From the NCBI RefSeq assembly GCF_026968045.1, contig NZ_JAPVBQ010000003.1:590060-654059 (forward strand): DNA of 64,000 nt, in the 5' to 3' direction. Positions 28,155 to 39,717 of this stretch are shown here, piece after piece. Numbering within the stretch: the stretch's first letter is position 1; every line of letters begins with the position of its first letter. The DNA comes from Modestobacter sp. VKM Ac-2977 (GTDB lineage Bacteria > Actinomycetota > Actinomycetes > Mycobacteriales > Geodermatophilaceae). Under the pieces are notes generated by a model. It searched no databases and was not told the origin of the DNA. It saw only the letters and a program-made list of their open reading frames with translations. The translations under genes were made by a program, and so were the position numbers.

Positions 28155-29255
28155 TCAGACCCGGGGGCGCACCGGGGCCATGGCGGCGGCGGAGAGCTCC
28201 GCACGGGCCCGGTGGGCGGTCTCCGGCGCGTCGGTGATCACGCTGTCGACGCCCAGGGCGAAGAGCAGCCGGGCCTCGGTCTGGGCGTCGCCCAGCCCGC
28301 GGGGGTCGCCGCCGCGGCGCAGGTGGCTGGGGAGGAACACGTTCTCCGGCCGCAGCGTCCACGGCTCGACCGTGAGCCCTGCCCGGTGCGCCTGGGTGAT
28401 CAGGTCCGAGACGCCGACCAGCCCGCCGTCGGCGCCGTGCAGCAGGATCCGGCCCTTGTGCGGCGCGATCCCGTCGGCGTAGGTGGAGACCTCGCGCAGG
28501 CCCGAGGGGCTGACGAGGGCGTCCTGGCGGCCCTCCTCCTCGATCAGCTGCACCAGCCGGGGGCCGTCGCTGCCGAGGTCGGCCCGCAGCTCGCGCAGCG
28601 CCGCCTGCTCGAAGGCCATGACGACGACGGAGCCGTCGGACCGGGTCGCGTCCAGCCGGCGCAGCTCCGCGGCGACCAGCTCGGTCATCGGGAGCCCCTG
28701 CGCGGCGAACCAGGCCGGGCACTTCAGCTCCGCCTGCACCCGCACCTGGCGGCCGGGCGTGGAGCGGCGCCGGACCACCTCCACGACCTCGGCCAGGGTC
28801 AGGATGCCGAACCGGCCGTCGTAGGCGGTGTTCATCGGCCGCATCCCGGGCAGCCGCTCGACCGCGCGCAGGGTGCGCAGCTCGGCGAGGGTGAAGTCCT
28901 CGCTGAACCAGCCGGTCAGCTCCTCGCCGTCCACCTCCTGGGTGCGGCGGCGGTCGGCGAACTCGGGGTGCCGGGCCACGTCGGTCGACCGGGAGAGCTC
29001 GTTCTCGTGGCGGGCCACGAGCTGGCCGTCCCGGGTCACCACGACGTCGGGCTCGATCAGGTCGGCGCCCAGGTCGATCGCCAGCTCGTAGCTGGCCACG
29101 GTGTGCTCGGGGCGGTAGCTGGGGGCACCGCGGTGCCCGATGATGCGCGGTGAGCGCTCTTGGCGGGGCGAGTGAACGGCCTTCAGGCCGGTCTCCTGCA
29201 TGGCTCCAGGGAAACCCAGTTCGCTGTCCGGGGGCTGAACGCGCGCCGACTTCAT
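28155..29255 (-). CDS. Glycerophosphodiester phosphodiesterase
   Basis: Hydrolyses glycerophosphodiesters to glycerol 3-phosphate and an alcohol. The GDPD motif is intact: IGHRGAPSYRPEHT (catalytic His, about 39-52), IEPDVVVTRDGQLVARHE (metal Glu/Asp and second His) and AELK before the middle. 366 residues from ATG 29255; ATG 29201 would give 348 and removes a non-conserved 18-residue leader. Neither start has a clear ribosome binding site. No signal peptide, so probably cytoplasmic. Divergent from rsgA. Confidence 0.88.
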   Translation of the reverse strand: MKSARVQPPDSELGFPGAMQETGLKAVHSPRQERSPRIIGHRGAPSYRPEHTVASYELAIDLGADLIEPDVVVTRDGQLVARHENELSRSTDVARHPEFADRRRTQEVDGEELTGWFSEDFTLAELRTLRAVERLPGMRPMNTAYDGRFGILTLAEVVEVVRRRSTPGRQVRVQAELKCPAWFAAQGLPMTELVAAELRRLDATRSDGSVVVMAFEQAALRELRADLGSDGPRLVQLIEEEGRQDALVSPSGLREVSTYADGIAPHKGRILLHGADGGLVGVSDLITQAHRAGLTVEPWTLRPENVFLPSHLRRGGDPRGLGDAQTEARLLFALGVDSVITDAPETAHRARAELSAAAMAPVRPRV

Positions 29256-29296
29256 GAGGACAAATCGGGGGACAGCGCCCTCACCTGGAGACGAGC

Positions 29297-30319
29297 ATGA
29301 CCCGTGTGAGGGATGTCTCAGCAGGGTCAGGTGCAGGAGAGCGCGTCACCGGGCTCCCCGACGGCGGGGAGGTGGCCCGGGTGGCCCGGGTCGACCGCGG
29401 CCGGCTCACCGTGCTCAACGCCGAGGGCGAGCGCCGGGTCAGCTGTGCCGGTGCGGTGCACGCGGGGACCCCGCCCGCGGTCGGGGACTGGGTGGTGCTG
29501 CGCGGTGAGCAGGCGGTGCGGGTGCTGCCGCGGCGCACCGCCTTCGTGCGCACGGCGGCCGGCCGCGGGTCCGCTGCGCAGGTGGTCGCGGCGAACGTCG
29601 ACGTCGTCCTCGTGGTCGACGCCCTGGGGGCCGAGGCGAGGCTGCGGCGGATCGAGCGGTACCTCGCCGTCGCCTGGGCCAGCGGGGCGACGCCGGTCGT
29701 CGTCCTGACCAAGGCCGACCTGTGCGCCGACGTGCCGGCCGCGGTGGCGCAGGTCGCCGAGGACGCCGTCGGCGTCGACGTCCTGCCGGTCAGCGCGGTC
29801 ACCGGCAGCGGGCTCGCCGCCGTGCGGGCGCGCGTCCCGGCCGGGTGCACCGCGGCGATGGTCGGCCCCTCCGGCGTGGGCAAGTCCAGCCTGCTCAACG
29901 CCCTGGCCGGCCGGCCGGTGGCCGCGGTCGCCGGGACCCGCGGCGACGGGCGCGGCCGGCACACCACCACGGCGCGGGAGCTGCACCCGCTCCCCGGCGG
30001 CGGGCTGCTGATCGACACCCCCGGGATGCGCGAGCTGGCGCTGGCCGACGGCGAGGGGCTGTCGGCGACCTACGCCGATGTGGCCGACTGGGCGGCCGGG
30101 TGCCGCTTCCGGGACTGCGCGCACCGCACCGAGCCCGGGTGTGCGGTGGCGGCCGCGATCGACCGCGGCGACCTGGACCCCGCGCGGTTCGTCGCCTGGC
30201 GCACGCTGCAGGCCGAGGCCCACCGGCAGGAGCTGCGCGCCGACGCCCGGGCCCGCGCGGCCGAGTCGGCCCGGCTGCGGGCGCTGCACCGGCAGCTGCG
30301 CGCCCGGCCCGGGCGGTGA
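29297..30319 (+). CDS. rsgA: Ribosome small subunit-dependent GTPase A
   Basis: A late 30S assembly factor. The 340-residue protein has the OB fold first (about 20-85), then a circularly permuted GTPase with G4 (LTKADL, about 137), G1 (VGPSGVGKSSLLNAL, near 192) and G3 (LIDTPGMREL), then the zinc-binding end with CRFRDCAHRTEPGC. ATG 29297 is preceded by GGAG. Downstream, the stop codon is followed within 4 nt by a 26-bp palindrome that overlaps the purD promoter. Confidence 0.95.
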   Translation: MTRVRDVSAGSGAGERVTGLPDGGEVARVARVDRGRLTVLNAEGERRVSCAGAVHAGTPPAVGDWVVLRGEQAVRVLPRRTAFVRTAAGRGSAAQVVAANVDVVLVVDALGAEARLRRIERYLAVAWASGATPVVVLTKADLCADVPAAVAQVAEDAVGVDVLPVSAVTGSGLAAVRARVPAGCTAAMVGPSGVGKSSLLNALAGRPVAAVAGTRGDGRGRHTTTARELHPLPGGGLLIDTPGMRELALADGEGLSATYADVADWAAGCRFRDCAHRTEPGCAVAAAIDRGDLDPARFVAWRTLQAEAHRQELRADARARAAESARLRALHRQLRARPGR

Positions 30320-30322
30320 CCC

Positions 30323-30348
30323 CCCACCGAAATGGCCATCTTGGTGGG
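30323..30348. repeat. 26-bp palindrome, copy 1 (also the purD -35 region)
   Basis: Arms CCCACC and GGTGGG around ATGGCCAT, two mismatches in 13 pairs. The inner 24 bp differ by one base from the reverse complement of 35504-35527. It starts 4 bp after the rsgA stop codon, and its right part supplies TTGGTG, a -35 candidate 17 nt from the purD -10 box. Confidence 0.65.
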
Positions 30349-30369
30349 TCGGGCGCCGGTGGGTAGGTT
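30341..30369 (+). promoter_or_regulatory. purD promoter, leaderless
   Basis: TTGGTG (30341-30346), 17 nt, TAGGTT (30364-30369), then 6 nt to the GTG start codon. No ribosome binding site. Confidence 0.55.
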
Positions 30370-30375
30370 CGCCCG

Positions 30376-31629
30376 GTGCGCGTCCTCGTGATCGGTTCCG
30401 GTGCCCGGGAGCACGCCCTGTGCGTGGCTCTGCAGTCCGACCCCGCCGTCACGGCGCTGGCCTGCGCACCAGGGAACGCCGGCACCGTCACCCTGGCCCA
30501 GGCGTTCCCGCTCGACGCCGCTGACCCGGTGGCGGTCAGCGCCCTCGCCGTCGAGTGGCAGGCCGACCTGGTCGTGGTCGGCCCGGAGGTGCCGCTGGTC
30601 GCCGGCGCCGCCGACGCGGTGCGCGAGGCCGGGATCGCCTGCTTCGGCCCGTCGGCCCAGGCCGCGCAGATCGAGGGGTCCAAGGCCTTCGCCAAGCACG
30701 TGATGACCGCCGCCGGGGTCCCGACGGCGCAGTTCTGGGCCGTCGGTGGGACGGCCGAGCTGGAGACCGCGCTGGACGAGGCGGGCGCCCCCTACGTCGT
30801 CAAGGACGACGGGCTGGCGGCCGGCAAGGGCGTGCTGGTCACCACCGACCGCGCGGCGGCCGTCGCCCACGGGCGAGCGGTGCTGGACGCCGGGCACTCG
30901 GTGGTCATCGAGGAGTTCCTCGACGGCCCGGAGGTGTCGCTGTTCGCCCTGTCCGACGGGACGACGGTGGTGCCGCTGCTGCCCGCCCAGGACCACAAGC
31001 GCCGGGACGACGGCGACGGCGGGCCCAACACCGGCGGGATGGGTGCCTACGCCCCACTGCCCTGGGCGCCCGAGGGGCTGGTCGAGCAGGTCCGCACCAC
31101 CGTCCTGCAGCCCACGATCGACGAGATGGCCCGCCGCGGGGAGCCGTTCAGCGGCCTGCTCTACGCCGGGCTGGCACTGACCTCGCGCGGCGTGCGCGTG
31201 GTGGAGTTCAACGCCCGGTTCGGCGACCCGGAGACCCAGGTCGTGCTGCCGCTGCTGGAGACCCCGCTGGCCGGGCTGCTGTACGCCGCGGCCACCGGCA
31301 CGCTGGCCGAGCAGCCGCCGCTGCGCTGGCGGGACGGGGCAGCGGTCACCGTCGTCGTCGCCGCCTCGGGCTACCCCGAGCGGCCGCGCCTCGGTGACCC
31401 GATCACCGGCGCCGACGGCGAGGGCGTCCTGCACGCCGGCACGGCACTGGGCGCCGACGGCCTGGTGCACTCGGCCGGGGGGCGGGTGCTCGCGGTCACC
31501 GCGGTCGGCGACGACCTGGCCGCGGCACGGCAGACCGTCTACGAGCGGCTCGCCGCCGTCAGGCTGGCCGGCGCCCATTGGCGCACCGACATCGCCCTGG
31601 CCGCCGTCGAGGGGCGCATCACCGCCTGA
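30376..31629 (+). CDS. purD: Phosphoribosylamine-glycine ligase
   Basis: Second step of purine synthesis (GAR synthetase). 417 residues, ATP-grasp fold: N-terminal [15 protein letters not shown], the [14 protein letters not shown] segment, ATP-grasp core ([13 protein letters not shown] near 134, [13 protein letters not shown]) and the metal site [12 protein letters not shown]. The GTG start is supported by the -10 box 6 nt upstream. It is separated from purB-purC by an AI-2E family gene on the other strand. Confidence 0.96.
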   Translation: MRVLVIGSGAREHALCVALQSDPAVTALACAPGNAGTVTLAQAFPLDAADPVAVSALAVEWQADLVVVGPEVPLVAGAADAVREAGIACFGPSAQAAQIEGSKAFAKHVMTAAGVPTAQFWAVGGTAELETALDEAGAPYVVKDDGLAAGKGVLVTTDRAAAVAHGRAVLDAGHSVVIEEFLDGPEVSLFALSDGTTVVPLLPAQDHKRRDDGDGGPNTGGMGAYAPLPWAPEGLVEQVRTTVLQPTIDEMARRGEPFSGLLYAGLALTSRGVRVVEFNARFGDPETQVVLPLLETPLAGLLYAAATGTLAEQPPLRWRDGAAVTVVVAASGYPERPRLGDPITGADGEGVLHAGTALGADGLVHSAGGRVLAVTAVGDDLAAARQTVYERLAAVRLAGAHWRTDIALAAVEGRITA

Positions 31630-31656
31630 GCGACCGGCCGGCCGCCCTCCGCGCGT

Positions 31657-31670
31657 GCGGGTCGACCCGC
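31657..31670. terminator. 14-bp palindrome between convergent purD and transporter genes
   Basis: GCGGGTCGACCCGC is a perfect palindrome 28 bp after the purD stop codon. A short direct repeat (CAGGGGTTGAGCCGCG and CAGGGGTCGAGCCGCG) lies between it and the convergent gene. Terminator function is a guess. Confidence 0.3.
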
Positions 31671-31769
31671 GCCGGCAGGGGTTGAGCCGCGTGCTGCCGC
31701 GGCCTCACGCCATCCCGGGCGGGTTGGCCCGGCCCAGCAGGGGTCGAGCCGCGCCGTCGACCTGCGGCG

Positions 31770-33218
31770 TCAGCGGGCGGTGACCGGTCGGCGGGCGCGG
31801 CGGGTGTCCGGTTGCGGTGGCCGGGGTCCCTCGTGCCGCCGGGACAGGTAGGTGCCCGCCACGTTGCCGCAGGCGATCACCGGGACGGCGATGAGCGCGC
31901 CGAAGATCCCGCCGATCAGCAGCCCCGCGGCGATGCCGAGGACGACGGCCAGCGGGTGCACCGAGACCGCGCGGCCCAGCAGCAGGGGCTGCAGCACGTG
32001 GCTCTCCAGCTGCATGATCAGCACGATGATCCCCAGGGCGATCAGCGCCCGGACCGGTCCGACGGCGACCAGGGTGACCAGCACCGAGACCGTGCCGGCC
32101 AGGAACGACCCGATGATCGGGATGAACGCGCCGAGGAAGACCAGCGCGGCCAGCGGCACGACCAGCGGCGTCCCGAGGAACACCAGGCCGATGCCGATGA
32201 AGACGGCGTCGAAGGCGGCGACCCCCACGGTGGCCCGCACGTAGGAGATGAGCGTGCGCCAGGACCGGCGGGCCGCCTCGTCCAGGTAGGCCTGCGAGTT
32301 CGCCGGGGTCAGCCCGACCACCCACAGCCAGATCTGCCGGCCGTCCATCAGGAAGAAGAACAGGGTGAACAGGGCCAGCAGGGCGCCGGTGAGCACCTCG
32401 CCGACGGTCGCGGCGGTGGTCAGCGCGCCGGAGGTGAGCACGTCCTGGTTGTCCGCGATGGCCTGGTTGGCGCTCTCGACCGCGTCGGTGATCTGGCCGT
32501 CGGTGACCGGGAAGGTGCGGGTGACGTAGTCCTGGACCTGGGTGAGCCCCTCGTCGACCTGGGACACGAGGTCGGCGTAGCCGGCGGCGAACTCCTCGAC
32601 CACGAGGGTGACGATCCCGGCGACCACGCCCACGCCGACGACGAGCATGGTGAACGCGGCCAGTGACGTCGGCCAGCCGCTGCGCCGCAGGAAGACCGCG
32701 CCCGGCTGGAGCAGTGCGGCCAGCAGCAGCGCCACGATGACCGGCACGATGACGACGGCGACGTAGCCGGCGGCGCGCAGCAGCAGGTAGAGCGCGGCCA
32801 CGACGGCCACCGTCCGCCAGGACCAGGCCGCGGCGACCCGCAGCCCGTAGGGGACGTCCCGCTCGACGGTCCGGGGAGCGGACTCCGGTGCCAGCAGGCT
32901 GCCCCGGCTGCGGTCCCGGCCGGGCGCCAGGGGTGGGCCACCCGGTGCCGGGGGGCCGCTGACCCCGCCGGGGACGTCGACGTCCGGGGCGTCGGGGTGC
33001 GGGCTGCCGGGGGCGAGGGGAGCAGCGTCGCGGACCGGGGCGCCGGTGGCGTGGTGGCCGTCACCCGAGTGCGGCTCCTCGACGTGGTCGACGACGGCGC
33101 GGCTGCCGTCCTCCAGGACCAGCACGGTGCCGTCGGGCCAGGCGTGCGGATCGTGTTCGGCGGCGGCCCGGATGCGCTCCCGGGCGCGGTCGACCAGGTG
33201 TCTGGCCCGCTGCAACAT
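31770..33218 (-). CDS. AI-2E family transporter (PerM/YdiK-like)
   Basis: A 482-residue membrane protein. The first 125 residues are hydrophilic (PEEPHSGDGHH, many P/G/D), then eight or so helices: a pair (about 130-180), a periplasmic-type amphipathic stretch (VDEGLTQVQDYVTRTF), and the conserved second half with FFFLMDGRQIWLW, GAFIPIIGSFLAG and the final QLESHVLQPLLLGRAVSVHPLAV. The family includes an E. coli autoinducer-2 exporter and sodium-proton antiporters, so the substrate cannot be inferred. ATG 33218 follows GGAGGA. Divergent from purB with 92 bp between. Confidence 0.88.
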   Translation of the reverse strand: MLQRARHLVDRARERIRAAAEHDPHAWPDGTVLVLEDGSRAVVDHVEEPHSGDGHHATGAPVRDAAPLAPGSPHPDAPDVDVPGGVSGPPAPGGPPLAPGRDRSRGSLLAPESAPRTVERDVPYGLRVAAAWSWRTVAVVAALYLLLRAAGYVAVVIVPVIVALLLAALLQPGAVFLRRSGWPTSLAAFTMLVVGVGVVAGIVTLVVEEFAAGYADLVSQVDEGLTQVQDYVTRTFPVTDGQITDAVESANQAIADNQDVLTSGALTTAATVGEVLTGALLALFTLFFFLMDGRQIWLWVVGLTPANSQAYLDEAARRSWRTLISYVRATVGVAAFDAVFIGIGLVFLGTPLVVPLAALVFLGAFIPIIGSFLAGTVSVLVTLVAVGPVRALIALGIIVLIMQLESHVLQPLLLGRAVSVHPLAVVLGIAAGLLIGGIFGALIAVPVIACGNVAGTYLSRRHEGPRPPQPDTRRARRPVTAR

Positions 33219-33310
33219 CGAGTCCTCCGAGCTGATGGGGGCCCGCTCGCAGCGGTGCGAGAGGATGGGGCCGTGGTGCGACGAGCTGACCGGTCCGAAG
33301 CGGTGCCCGC

Positions 33311-34614
<1,304 letters not shown>

Positions 34615-34618
<4 letters not shown>

Positions 34619-35493
34619 GCCTGCCCTTCGAGCTCGTCGCCCAGGGCAAGGTCCGCGAGGTCTACGCCGTCGACCGCGACCGGCTGCTGCTCGTCGCCAG
34701 CGACCGGGTCTCCGCCTACGACCACGTGCTCCCCACCCCGATCCCGGACAAGGGGCGGGTGCTCACCGCGCTGTCGGTGTGGTGGTTCGAGCAGCTGGCG
34801 CCGGTGCTGGCCGAGCACGGCGCGGAGCACCACCTGCTGGCCGCCGGCGACGACCTGCTCGCCTCCGGCGTCCCGGCCGAGCTGGCCGGCCGGTCGATGC
34901 TGGTCCGGCGGCTGGAGATGCTCCCGGTGGAGTGCGTGGCCCGCGGCTACCTGTCCGGGTCGGGCACGGTCGAGTACCAGCGCACGGGTGCGATCGTCGA
35001 CGTCCCGCTCCCGGCCGGGCTGGTCGAGGGTTCTCGGCTGCCCGAGCCGGTGTTCACCCCGTCGACCAAGGCCGAGGTGGGCGAGCACGACGAGGCGATC
35101 GGGTTCGCCCAGGTGGTCGACGCGGTCGGTGCCGACCGGGCCGAGGCGCTGCGGTCGCTGACCCTGGCGCTCTACCGCCGCGGCGCGGAGATCGCCGAGC
35201 AGGCCGGGATCGTGCTGGCCGACACCAAGTTCGAGTTCGGCACGGCCGCTGACGGCCTGGTGCTGGCCGACGAGGTGCTGACCCCGGACTCGTCGCGCTT
35301 CTGGCCGGCGATGACCTGGTCGCCGGGGGCGCCGCAGCCCTCCTTCGACAAGCAGTACGTCCGGGACTGGCTGACCACCTCCGGCTGGGACCGGGTGTCC
35401 CCGCCGCCGGAGCTCCCGGAGGACGTCGTCGCCGCCACCCGCGACCGCTACGTCCGGGCCTACGAACAGCTCACCGGCCTGCCCTGGAACTGA
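34615..35493 (+). CDS. purC: Phosphoribosylaminoimidazole-succinocarboxamide synthase
   Basis: Joins CAIR and aspartate with ATP. 292 residues: QGKVREVYAVD (ATP-binding start, near 10), RVSAYDHVLPTPIPDKGRVL, the VECVARGYLSGSG motif (about 106-118) and IVLADTKFEFG. The GTG start overlaps the purB stop codon (GTGA). Shortly after the stop codon lies the second copy of the palindrome shared with the purD promoter region. Confidence 0.97.
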
Positions 35494-35503
35494 GCCACCC
35501 GAG

Positions 35504-35527
35504 CCACCAAGATGGCCATGTCGGTGG
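35504..35527. repeat. 24-bp palindrome, copy 2
   Basis: Arms CCACC and GGTGG around ATGGCCAT, starting 11 bp after the purC stop codon and ending 10 bp before the convergent PilZ gene's stop codon. Compared on the opposite strand, it differs from copy 1 (30323-30348) at one position. Likely a bidirectional terminator or a small dispersed repeat. Confidence 0.65.
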
Positions 35528-35536
35528 GGAGAGGGC

Positions 35537-36202
35537 TCAGTAGATGGCGGCGATGCCGCGGGCGCGGGCGTTGCGCAGCGCGGTGAAGACGTGGGAGCGG
35601 ATCAGGTCGGCGGCCGGTTCGGGCAGGTCGACGAAGCGCAGCGACCACTCGTGCAGGTTGTCCTGCCGAGGCCGACGGCGGACCAGCGCCACCTCGGTGA
35701 CGAGCTCGTCGGAGTAGAGGTCGAGCGAGAGGGTGAGTGACTGGTCCCTCGTCGGGAACGGGACGCCCACGCCCAGGTCGCCGTGCGGGCGGAAGACGGC
35801 GAGCAGCCCGCCCTCGCTTAGGTCGACGGTGCTCCCGACCAGGGTGGCGCGGTCCCAGGAGAGGGTCACCGACAGCCCGATGGGGGCGCGGACGGCGTCG
35901 CGGCGCTGGATCTTGCTGGCCGGGCCGGTGACCTTGACCTTCCACAGCCCGTCGTCGGCGACCGCCACCGCGTCGGCCGGGACGGACCGGAGCCCGTCGT
36001 CGGCCTGCCAGGACAGCTCCAGCATGTCCCGGTCGACGAAGGGGGTGGCCTCCCCGAGGGCGTTGCGCGGTGCGCTGAGGTAGAGGTACGACTCGCTCTC
36101 CCGGCGGACCCGGGCGGTGAGCGCCTCGTCGCGCCCGAGGGGGAGGACGCTGAGCGCGGTGGCGGCGGCTGGGTGGTCCACGTTGGGCACTCCGGCGACC
36201 AT
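35537..36202 (-). CDS. PilZ domain protein, probable cyclic-di-GMP receptor
   Basis: A 221-residue protein with an N-terminal YcgR-like beta domain (about 15-95) and a C-terminal PilZ domain (about 98-215). Both c-di-GMP binding motifs are intact: RxxxR as Arg101-Arg105 (RRDAVR) and DxSxxG as Asp127-Ser129-Gly132 (VDLSEGG). ATG 36202 is chosen because GGAGGAG lies 6 nt upstream. No flagellar or cellulose genes nearby; the output could be motility, envelope or polysaccharide control. Confidence 0.88.
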   Translation of the reverse strand: MVAGVPNVDHPAAATALSVLPLGRDEALTARVRRESESYLYLSAPRNALGEATPFVDRDMLELSWQADDGLRSVPADAVAVADDGLWKVKVTGPASKIQRRDAVRAPIGLSVTLSWDRATLVGSTVDLSEGGLLAVFRPHGDLGVGVPFPTRDQSLTLSLDLYSDELVTEVALVRRRPRQDNLHEWSLRFVDLPEPAADLIRSHVFTALRNARARGIAAIY

Positions 36203-36353
36203 CCCGTGCTCCTCCGTCCACCTCGCCGACCGCCCGGTGGCGACCGTGTCCGGGCCCATCATCGGCAGTCGGGGCCGGTTGTCCAGCACAACGGTGCAGG
36301 TCGGTGACCCGTTCGGATGAGCCCCGGTCGGAGGACACCGGGCAGCGGGCGGT

Positions 36354-36369
36354 CGGTCGTGCACGACCG
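36354..36369. promoter_or_regulatory. 16-bp perfect palindrome upstream of purS
   Basis: CGGTCGTGCACGACCG lies about 43 bp upstream of the purS -10 box. It is a candidate activator or repressor site for the purSQL operon; no known motif recognised. Confidence 0.35.
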
Positions 36370-36411
36370 GTCCGCCGACCGGCGTGGTGTCAGCGCCCTT
36401 CGCCGGGCCGG

Positions 36412-36417
36412 TACCCT
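36412..36417 (+). promoter_or_regulatory. -10 box of leaderless purS transcript
   Basis: TACCCT, 7 nt, then GTG 36425. It fixes the purS start. Confidence 0.55.
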
Positions 36418-36424
36418 CATCGGC

Positions 36425-36673
36425 GTGTCCCAGGTGGTCGTCGACGTCGTCCTGAAGCCAGAGATCTCCGATCCCCAGGGGCAGGCGGTGCTCGGCGCCC
36501 TCGGCCGCCTCGGTCACACCGGGGTGCGCAGTGTCCGCCAGGGCAAGCACTTCGTGCTCGAGGTCGACGGCAAGCCCGACGAGGCCGAGCTCCGGCAGAT
36601 CGCCGAGACGCTGCTGGCCAACCCCGTCATCGAGGACGTCGAGCTGCACCTCCCCGCTCGCACCACCGACTGA
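36425..36673 (+). CDS. purS: Phosphoribosylformylglycinamidine synthase subunit PurS
   Basis: An 82-residue structural subunit that links PurQ and small PurL in the FGAM synthase complex. Sequence [24 protein letters not shown] and [12 protein letters not shown] are diagnostic. GTG 36425 is chosen over longer upstream frames from the family N-terminus and the -10 box. First gene of purSQL, 10 bp before purQ. Confidence 0.95.
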   Translation: MSQVVVDVVLKPEISDPQGQAVLGALGRLGHTGVRSVRQGKHFVLEVDGKPDEAELRQIAETLLANPVIEDVELHLPARTTD

Positions 36674-36683
36674 GAGAGACCCA

Positions 36684-37355
36684 GTGCGCATCGGTGTCAT
36701 CACCTTCCCGGGTTCCCTGGACGACGTCGACGCCGCACGCGCCGTGCGGCTCGCCGGCGCCGAGCCCGTGTCCCTCTGGCACGGCGACCACGACCTGAAG
36801 GACGTCGACGCCGTCGTCCTGCCCGGCGGGTTCTCCTACGGCGACTACCTGCGCGCCGGGGCGATCGCGGCGCGCTCGCCGCTCATGCAGGACGTCGTGG
36901 CGGCGGCGCACGGCGGCCTGCCGGTGCTGGGCATCTGCAACGGCTTCCAGGTGCTGTGCGAGGCCGGGCTGCTGCCCGGGGCGCTGACCCGCAACAGCCA
37001 CCTGCACTTCCGCAACCGCGACCAGGGGCTGCTCGTCGAGCGGGCCGACACCGCCTGGACGACGGCGTTCCAGCAGGGGCAGCGGATCGTCGTCCCGGTG
37101 AAGAACGGCGAGGGCCGCTACGTGGCCGCCGACGCCGACCTGGACCGGCTGGAGGGCGAGGGCCGGGTGGTCGTGCGCTATGTCGACGGCAACCCCAACG
37201 GCAGCTCCCGGGACATCGCCGGGGTCACCAGCGCCGACGGACGGGTGGTCGGGCTGATGCCGCACCCGGAGCACGCGGTCGAGGACCTCACCGGTCCGAG
37301 CACCGACGGCCTGGGCTTCTTCACCTCTGTGCTCACCGCGATGGTCGCCGCGTGA
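36684..37355 (+). CDS. purQ: Phosphoribosylformylglycinamidine synthase subunit PurQ
   Basis: Glutaminase subunit supplying ammonia to PurL. 223 residues; class I amidotransferase with nucleophile Cys85 in GICNGFQVL and the His-x-Glu pair in [11 protein letters not shown] near 194. GTG 36684 begins [17 protein letters not shown], the family start. It overlaps purL by 4 bp (GTGA). Confidence 0.96.
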   Translation: MRIGVITFPGSLDDVDAARAVRLAGAEPVSLWHGDHDLKDVDAVVLPGGFSYGDYLRAGAIAARSPLMQDVVAAAHGGLPVLGICNGFQVLCEAGLLPGALTRNSHLHFRNRDQGLLVERADTAWTTAFQQGQRIVVPVKNGEGRYVAADADLDRLEGEGRVVVRYVDGNPNGSSRDIAGVTSADGRVVGLMPHPEHAVEDLTGPSTDGLGFFTSVLTAMVAA

Positions 37356-39673
37356 GCGCCACCGAGGGCCTCTCCGAGCTGGACACCGCCCCGGGCCGGA
37401 CGAACCGGCTGGACACCGTCGCGCTGGCCACCCGGCACCCCGACGACGCGCAGCCCTACGCCGAGCTGGGGCTCAAGGACGACGAGTACACCCGGATCCG
37501 GGAGATCCTCGGCCGCCGGCCGACCACCGCCGAGCTGGCGATGTACTCGGTGATGTGGAGCGAGCACTGCTCGTACAAGTCGTCGAAGGTCCACCTCCGC
37601 CGGTTCGCCGACCTGCCGAAGAGCGACGCCCTGCTGGTCGGCATGGGCGAGAACGCCGGCGTGGTCGACGTCGGCGAGGGCTACGCGGTCACCTTCAAGG
37701 TCGAGTCGCACAACCACCCGAGCTACGTCGAGCCCTACCAGGGCGCGGCGACCGGCGTCGGCGGCATCGTCCGCGACATCCTCACCATGGGCGCCCGCCC
37801 GATCGCCGTCATGGACTCGCTGCGCTTCGGCCGCGCCGACGCCCCCGACACCGCCCGGGTGCTGCCCGGCGTGGTCGCCGGGGTCGGCGGCTACGGCAAC
37901 TGCCTGGGCCTGCCCAACATCGGCGGCGAGCTGCTCTTCGACGACTGCTACGCCGGGAACCCGCTGGTCAACGCCCTGTGCGTCGGCGTGCTGCGGCACG
38001 AGGAGCTGCAGCTGGCCAAGGCCGAGGGCACCGGCAACAAGGTGGTCCTCTTCGGTGCCCGCACCGGCGGCGACGGCATCGGCGGCGTCTCGGTGCTGGC
38101 CAGCGAGACCTTCGACGCCGAGGGCCCGGCCAAGCGCCCGGCGGTGCAGGTCGGCGACCCGTTCACCGAGAAGCTGCTGATCGAGGCCTGCCTGGAGATC
38201 TTCGCCGCCGGCCTGGTCACCGGGATCCAGGACCTCGGCGGCGCCGGCATCTCCTGCGCCACCAGCGAGCTGGCTGCGGCCGGTTCCGGCGGCATGGCGA
38301 TCGACCTGGACGCCGTCCCGCTGCGGGACTCCACGCTCACCCCGGCCGAGATCCTGATGAGCGAGTCCCAGGAGCGGATGTGCGCCGTCGTCGAGCCGGG
38401 CAAGGTCGACGAGTTCCTCGCCGTCTGCGCCAAGTGGGACGTGCTGGCCACCGTCATCGGTGAGGTCACCGACGGCGACCGGCTCACCATCGACTGGCAC
38501 GGCGAGCGGATCGTCGACGTCCCGCCGCGCACGGTCGCCCTGGAGGGGCCGCGCTACGAGCGCCCGATGGCCCGCCCGGCCGACCTGGACGCGCTGCAGG
38601 CCGATGTCCCGCCGTCGTCCTCGGCCGACCTGCGGGCCGACTGGCTGGCGATCGTCTCCAGCCCGGACGGCGCGGACAAGAGCTGGGTCACCGAGCAGTA
38701 CGACCGCTACGTGCGGGGCAACACCGTGCTCGCCCAGCCGGAGGACGCCGGCGTCCTGCGGATCGACGAGTCCAGCAACCTGGGCATCGCGCTGTCGCTG
38801 GACGGCAACGCCCGCTATGCCCGGCTGGACCCCTACACCGGCGCCCAGCTGAACCTGGCCGAGGCCTACCGCAACGTCGCCGTCTCCGGTGCCAAGCCGC
38901 TGGCGGTCACCAACTGCCTGAACTTCGGCTCCCCGGAGAACCCCGAGGTGATGTGGCAGTTCACCGAGGCCGTCCGCGGCCTGGCCGACGGCTGCCGCGA
39001 GCTCGGCCTGCCGGTCACCGGCGGCAACGTGAGCCTCTACAACCAGACCGGGGACGTCGCGATCAACCCCACCCCGGTGATCGGGGTGCTGGGCGTGCAC
39101 GCCGACGTCACCCGGCGGGTGCCGACCGGCTGGCGGACCGCAGGCGAGGCCGTGCTGCTGCTGGGGGAGACCCGGCCGGAGTTCGGCGGCTCGGCCTGGG
39201 CCGCGGTCGTCCACGGCCACCTGGGCGGGCTGCCGCCCCGGCTGGACCTGCCCGCCGAGCGCGCGCTGGGCGAGGTGCTCACGGCCCTGGCGGCCGACGG
39301 GCTGGTCAGCTCGGCGCACGACCTGGCCGACGGCGGGCTGGCGCAGGCGCTGACCGAGTCGGCGCTGCGGTACGGCACCGGTGCCCGGCTGGCCGTCCCC
39401 GGCGACCCGACGGCGGCGCTGTTCGGCGAGTCGGTGGCCCGCGTCGTCGTCACCACCGCCGACCCGGCCGCGGTGCGCGCGGCGGCCGAGGCGGCGGGCG
39501 TGCCGGTCACCGAGCTCGGCACGACGGGCGGCGACGCCCTGGTGCTGGACGGTCTGCTGGAGCTGCCGCTGGCCGAGCTCCGGGCGGCGTGGACGGCGAC
39601 CCTGCCGGCGCTGTTCGGCAGCCCGGAGGTCGCGGTGGGCACCGTCCCGGCGGGCACCGTCCCGACGAGCTGA
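37352..39673 (+). CDS. purL: Phosphoribosylformylglycinamidine synthase subunit PurL
   Basis: Synthetase subunit converting FGAR, ammonia and ATP to FGAM. 773 residues, small PurL type without fused glutaminase. The N-terminal motif [35 protein letters not shown] (ATP and FGAR site), SESQERM and the second-half [10 protein letters not shown] are present. A short tandem [12 protein letters not shown] ends the protein. GTG start within the purQ stop codon. Confidence 0.97.
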   Translation: MSATEGLSELDTAPGRTNRLDTVALATRHPDDAQPYAELGLKDDEYTRIREILGRRPTTAELAMYSVMWSEHCSYKSSKVHLRRFADLPKSDALLVGMGENAGVVDVGEGYAVTFKVESHNHPSYVEPYQGAATGVGGIVRDILTMGARPIAVMDSLRFGRADAPDTARVLPGVVAGVGGYGNCLGLPNIGGELLFDDCYAGNPLVNALCVGVLRHEELQLAKAEGTGNKVVLFGARTGGDGIGGVSVLASETFDAEGPAKRPAVQVGDPFTEKLLIEACLEIFAAGLVTGIQDLGGAGISCATSELAAAGSGGMAIDLDAVPLRDSTLTPAEILMSESQERMCAVVEPGKVDEFLAVCAKWDVLATVIGEVTDGDRLTIDWHGERIVDVPPRTVALEGPRYERPMARPADLDALQADVPPSSSADLRADWLAIVSSPDGADKSWVTEQYDRYVRGNTVLAQPEDAGVLRIDESSNLGIALSLDGNARYARLDPYTGAQLNLAEAYRNVAVSGAKPLAVTNCLNFGSPENPEVMWQFTEAVRGLADGCRELGLPVTGGNVSLYNQTGDVAINPTPVIGVLGVHADVTRRVPTGWRTAGEAVLLLGETRPEFGGSAWAAVVHGHLGGLPPRLDLPAERALGEVLTALAADGLVSSAHDLADGGLAQALTESALRYGTGARLAVPGDPTAALFGESVARVVVTTADPAAVRAAAEAAGVPVTELGTTGGDALVLDGLLELPLAELRAAWTATLPALFGSPEVAVGTVPAGTVPTS

Positions 39674-39717
39674 CCTCGTGTCCGCTGTGCTGGCTCCGCG
39701 CTGATGGCCCCGGTCTG

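Noticed and set aside
28155-29201. Shorter phosphodiesterase starting at ATG 29201
   Set aside because: Its GGAG site is too close (2 nt) to the ATG. Kept as an alternative only, since the longer start is equally weak.
37178-39319. 713-codon open frame opposite purL
   Set aside because: Shadow frame; purL is unambiguous on the plus strand.
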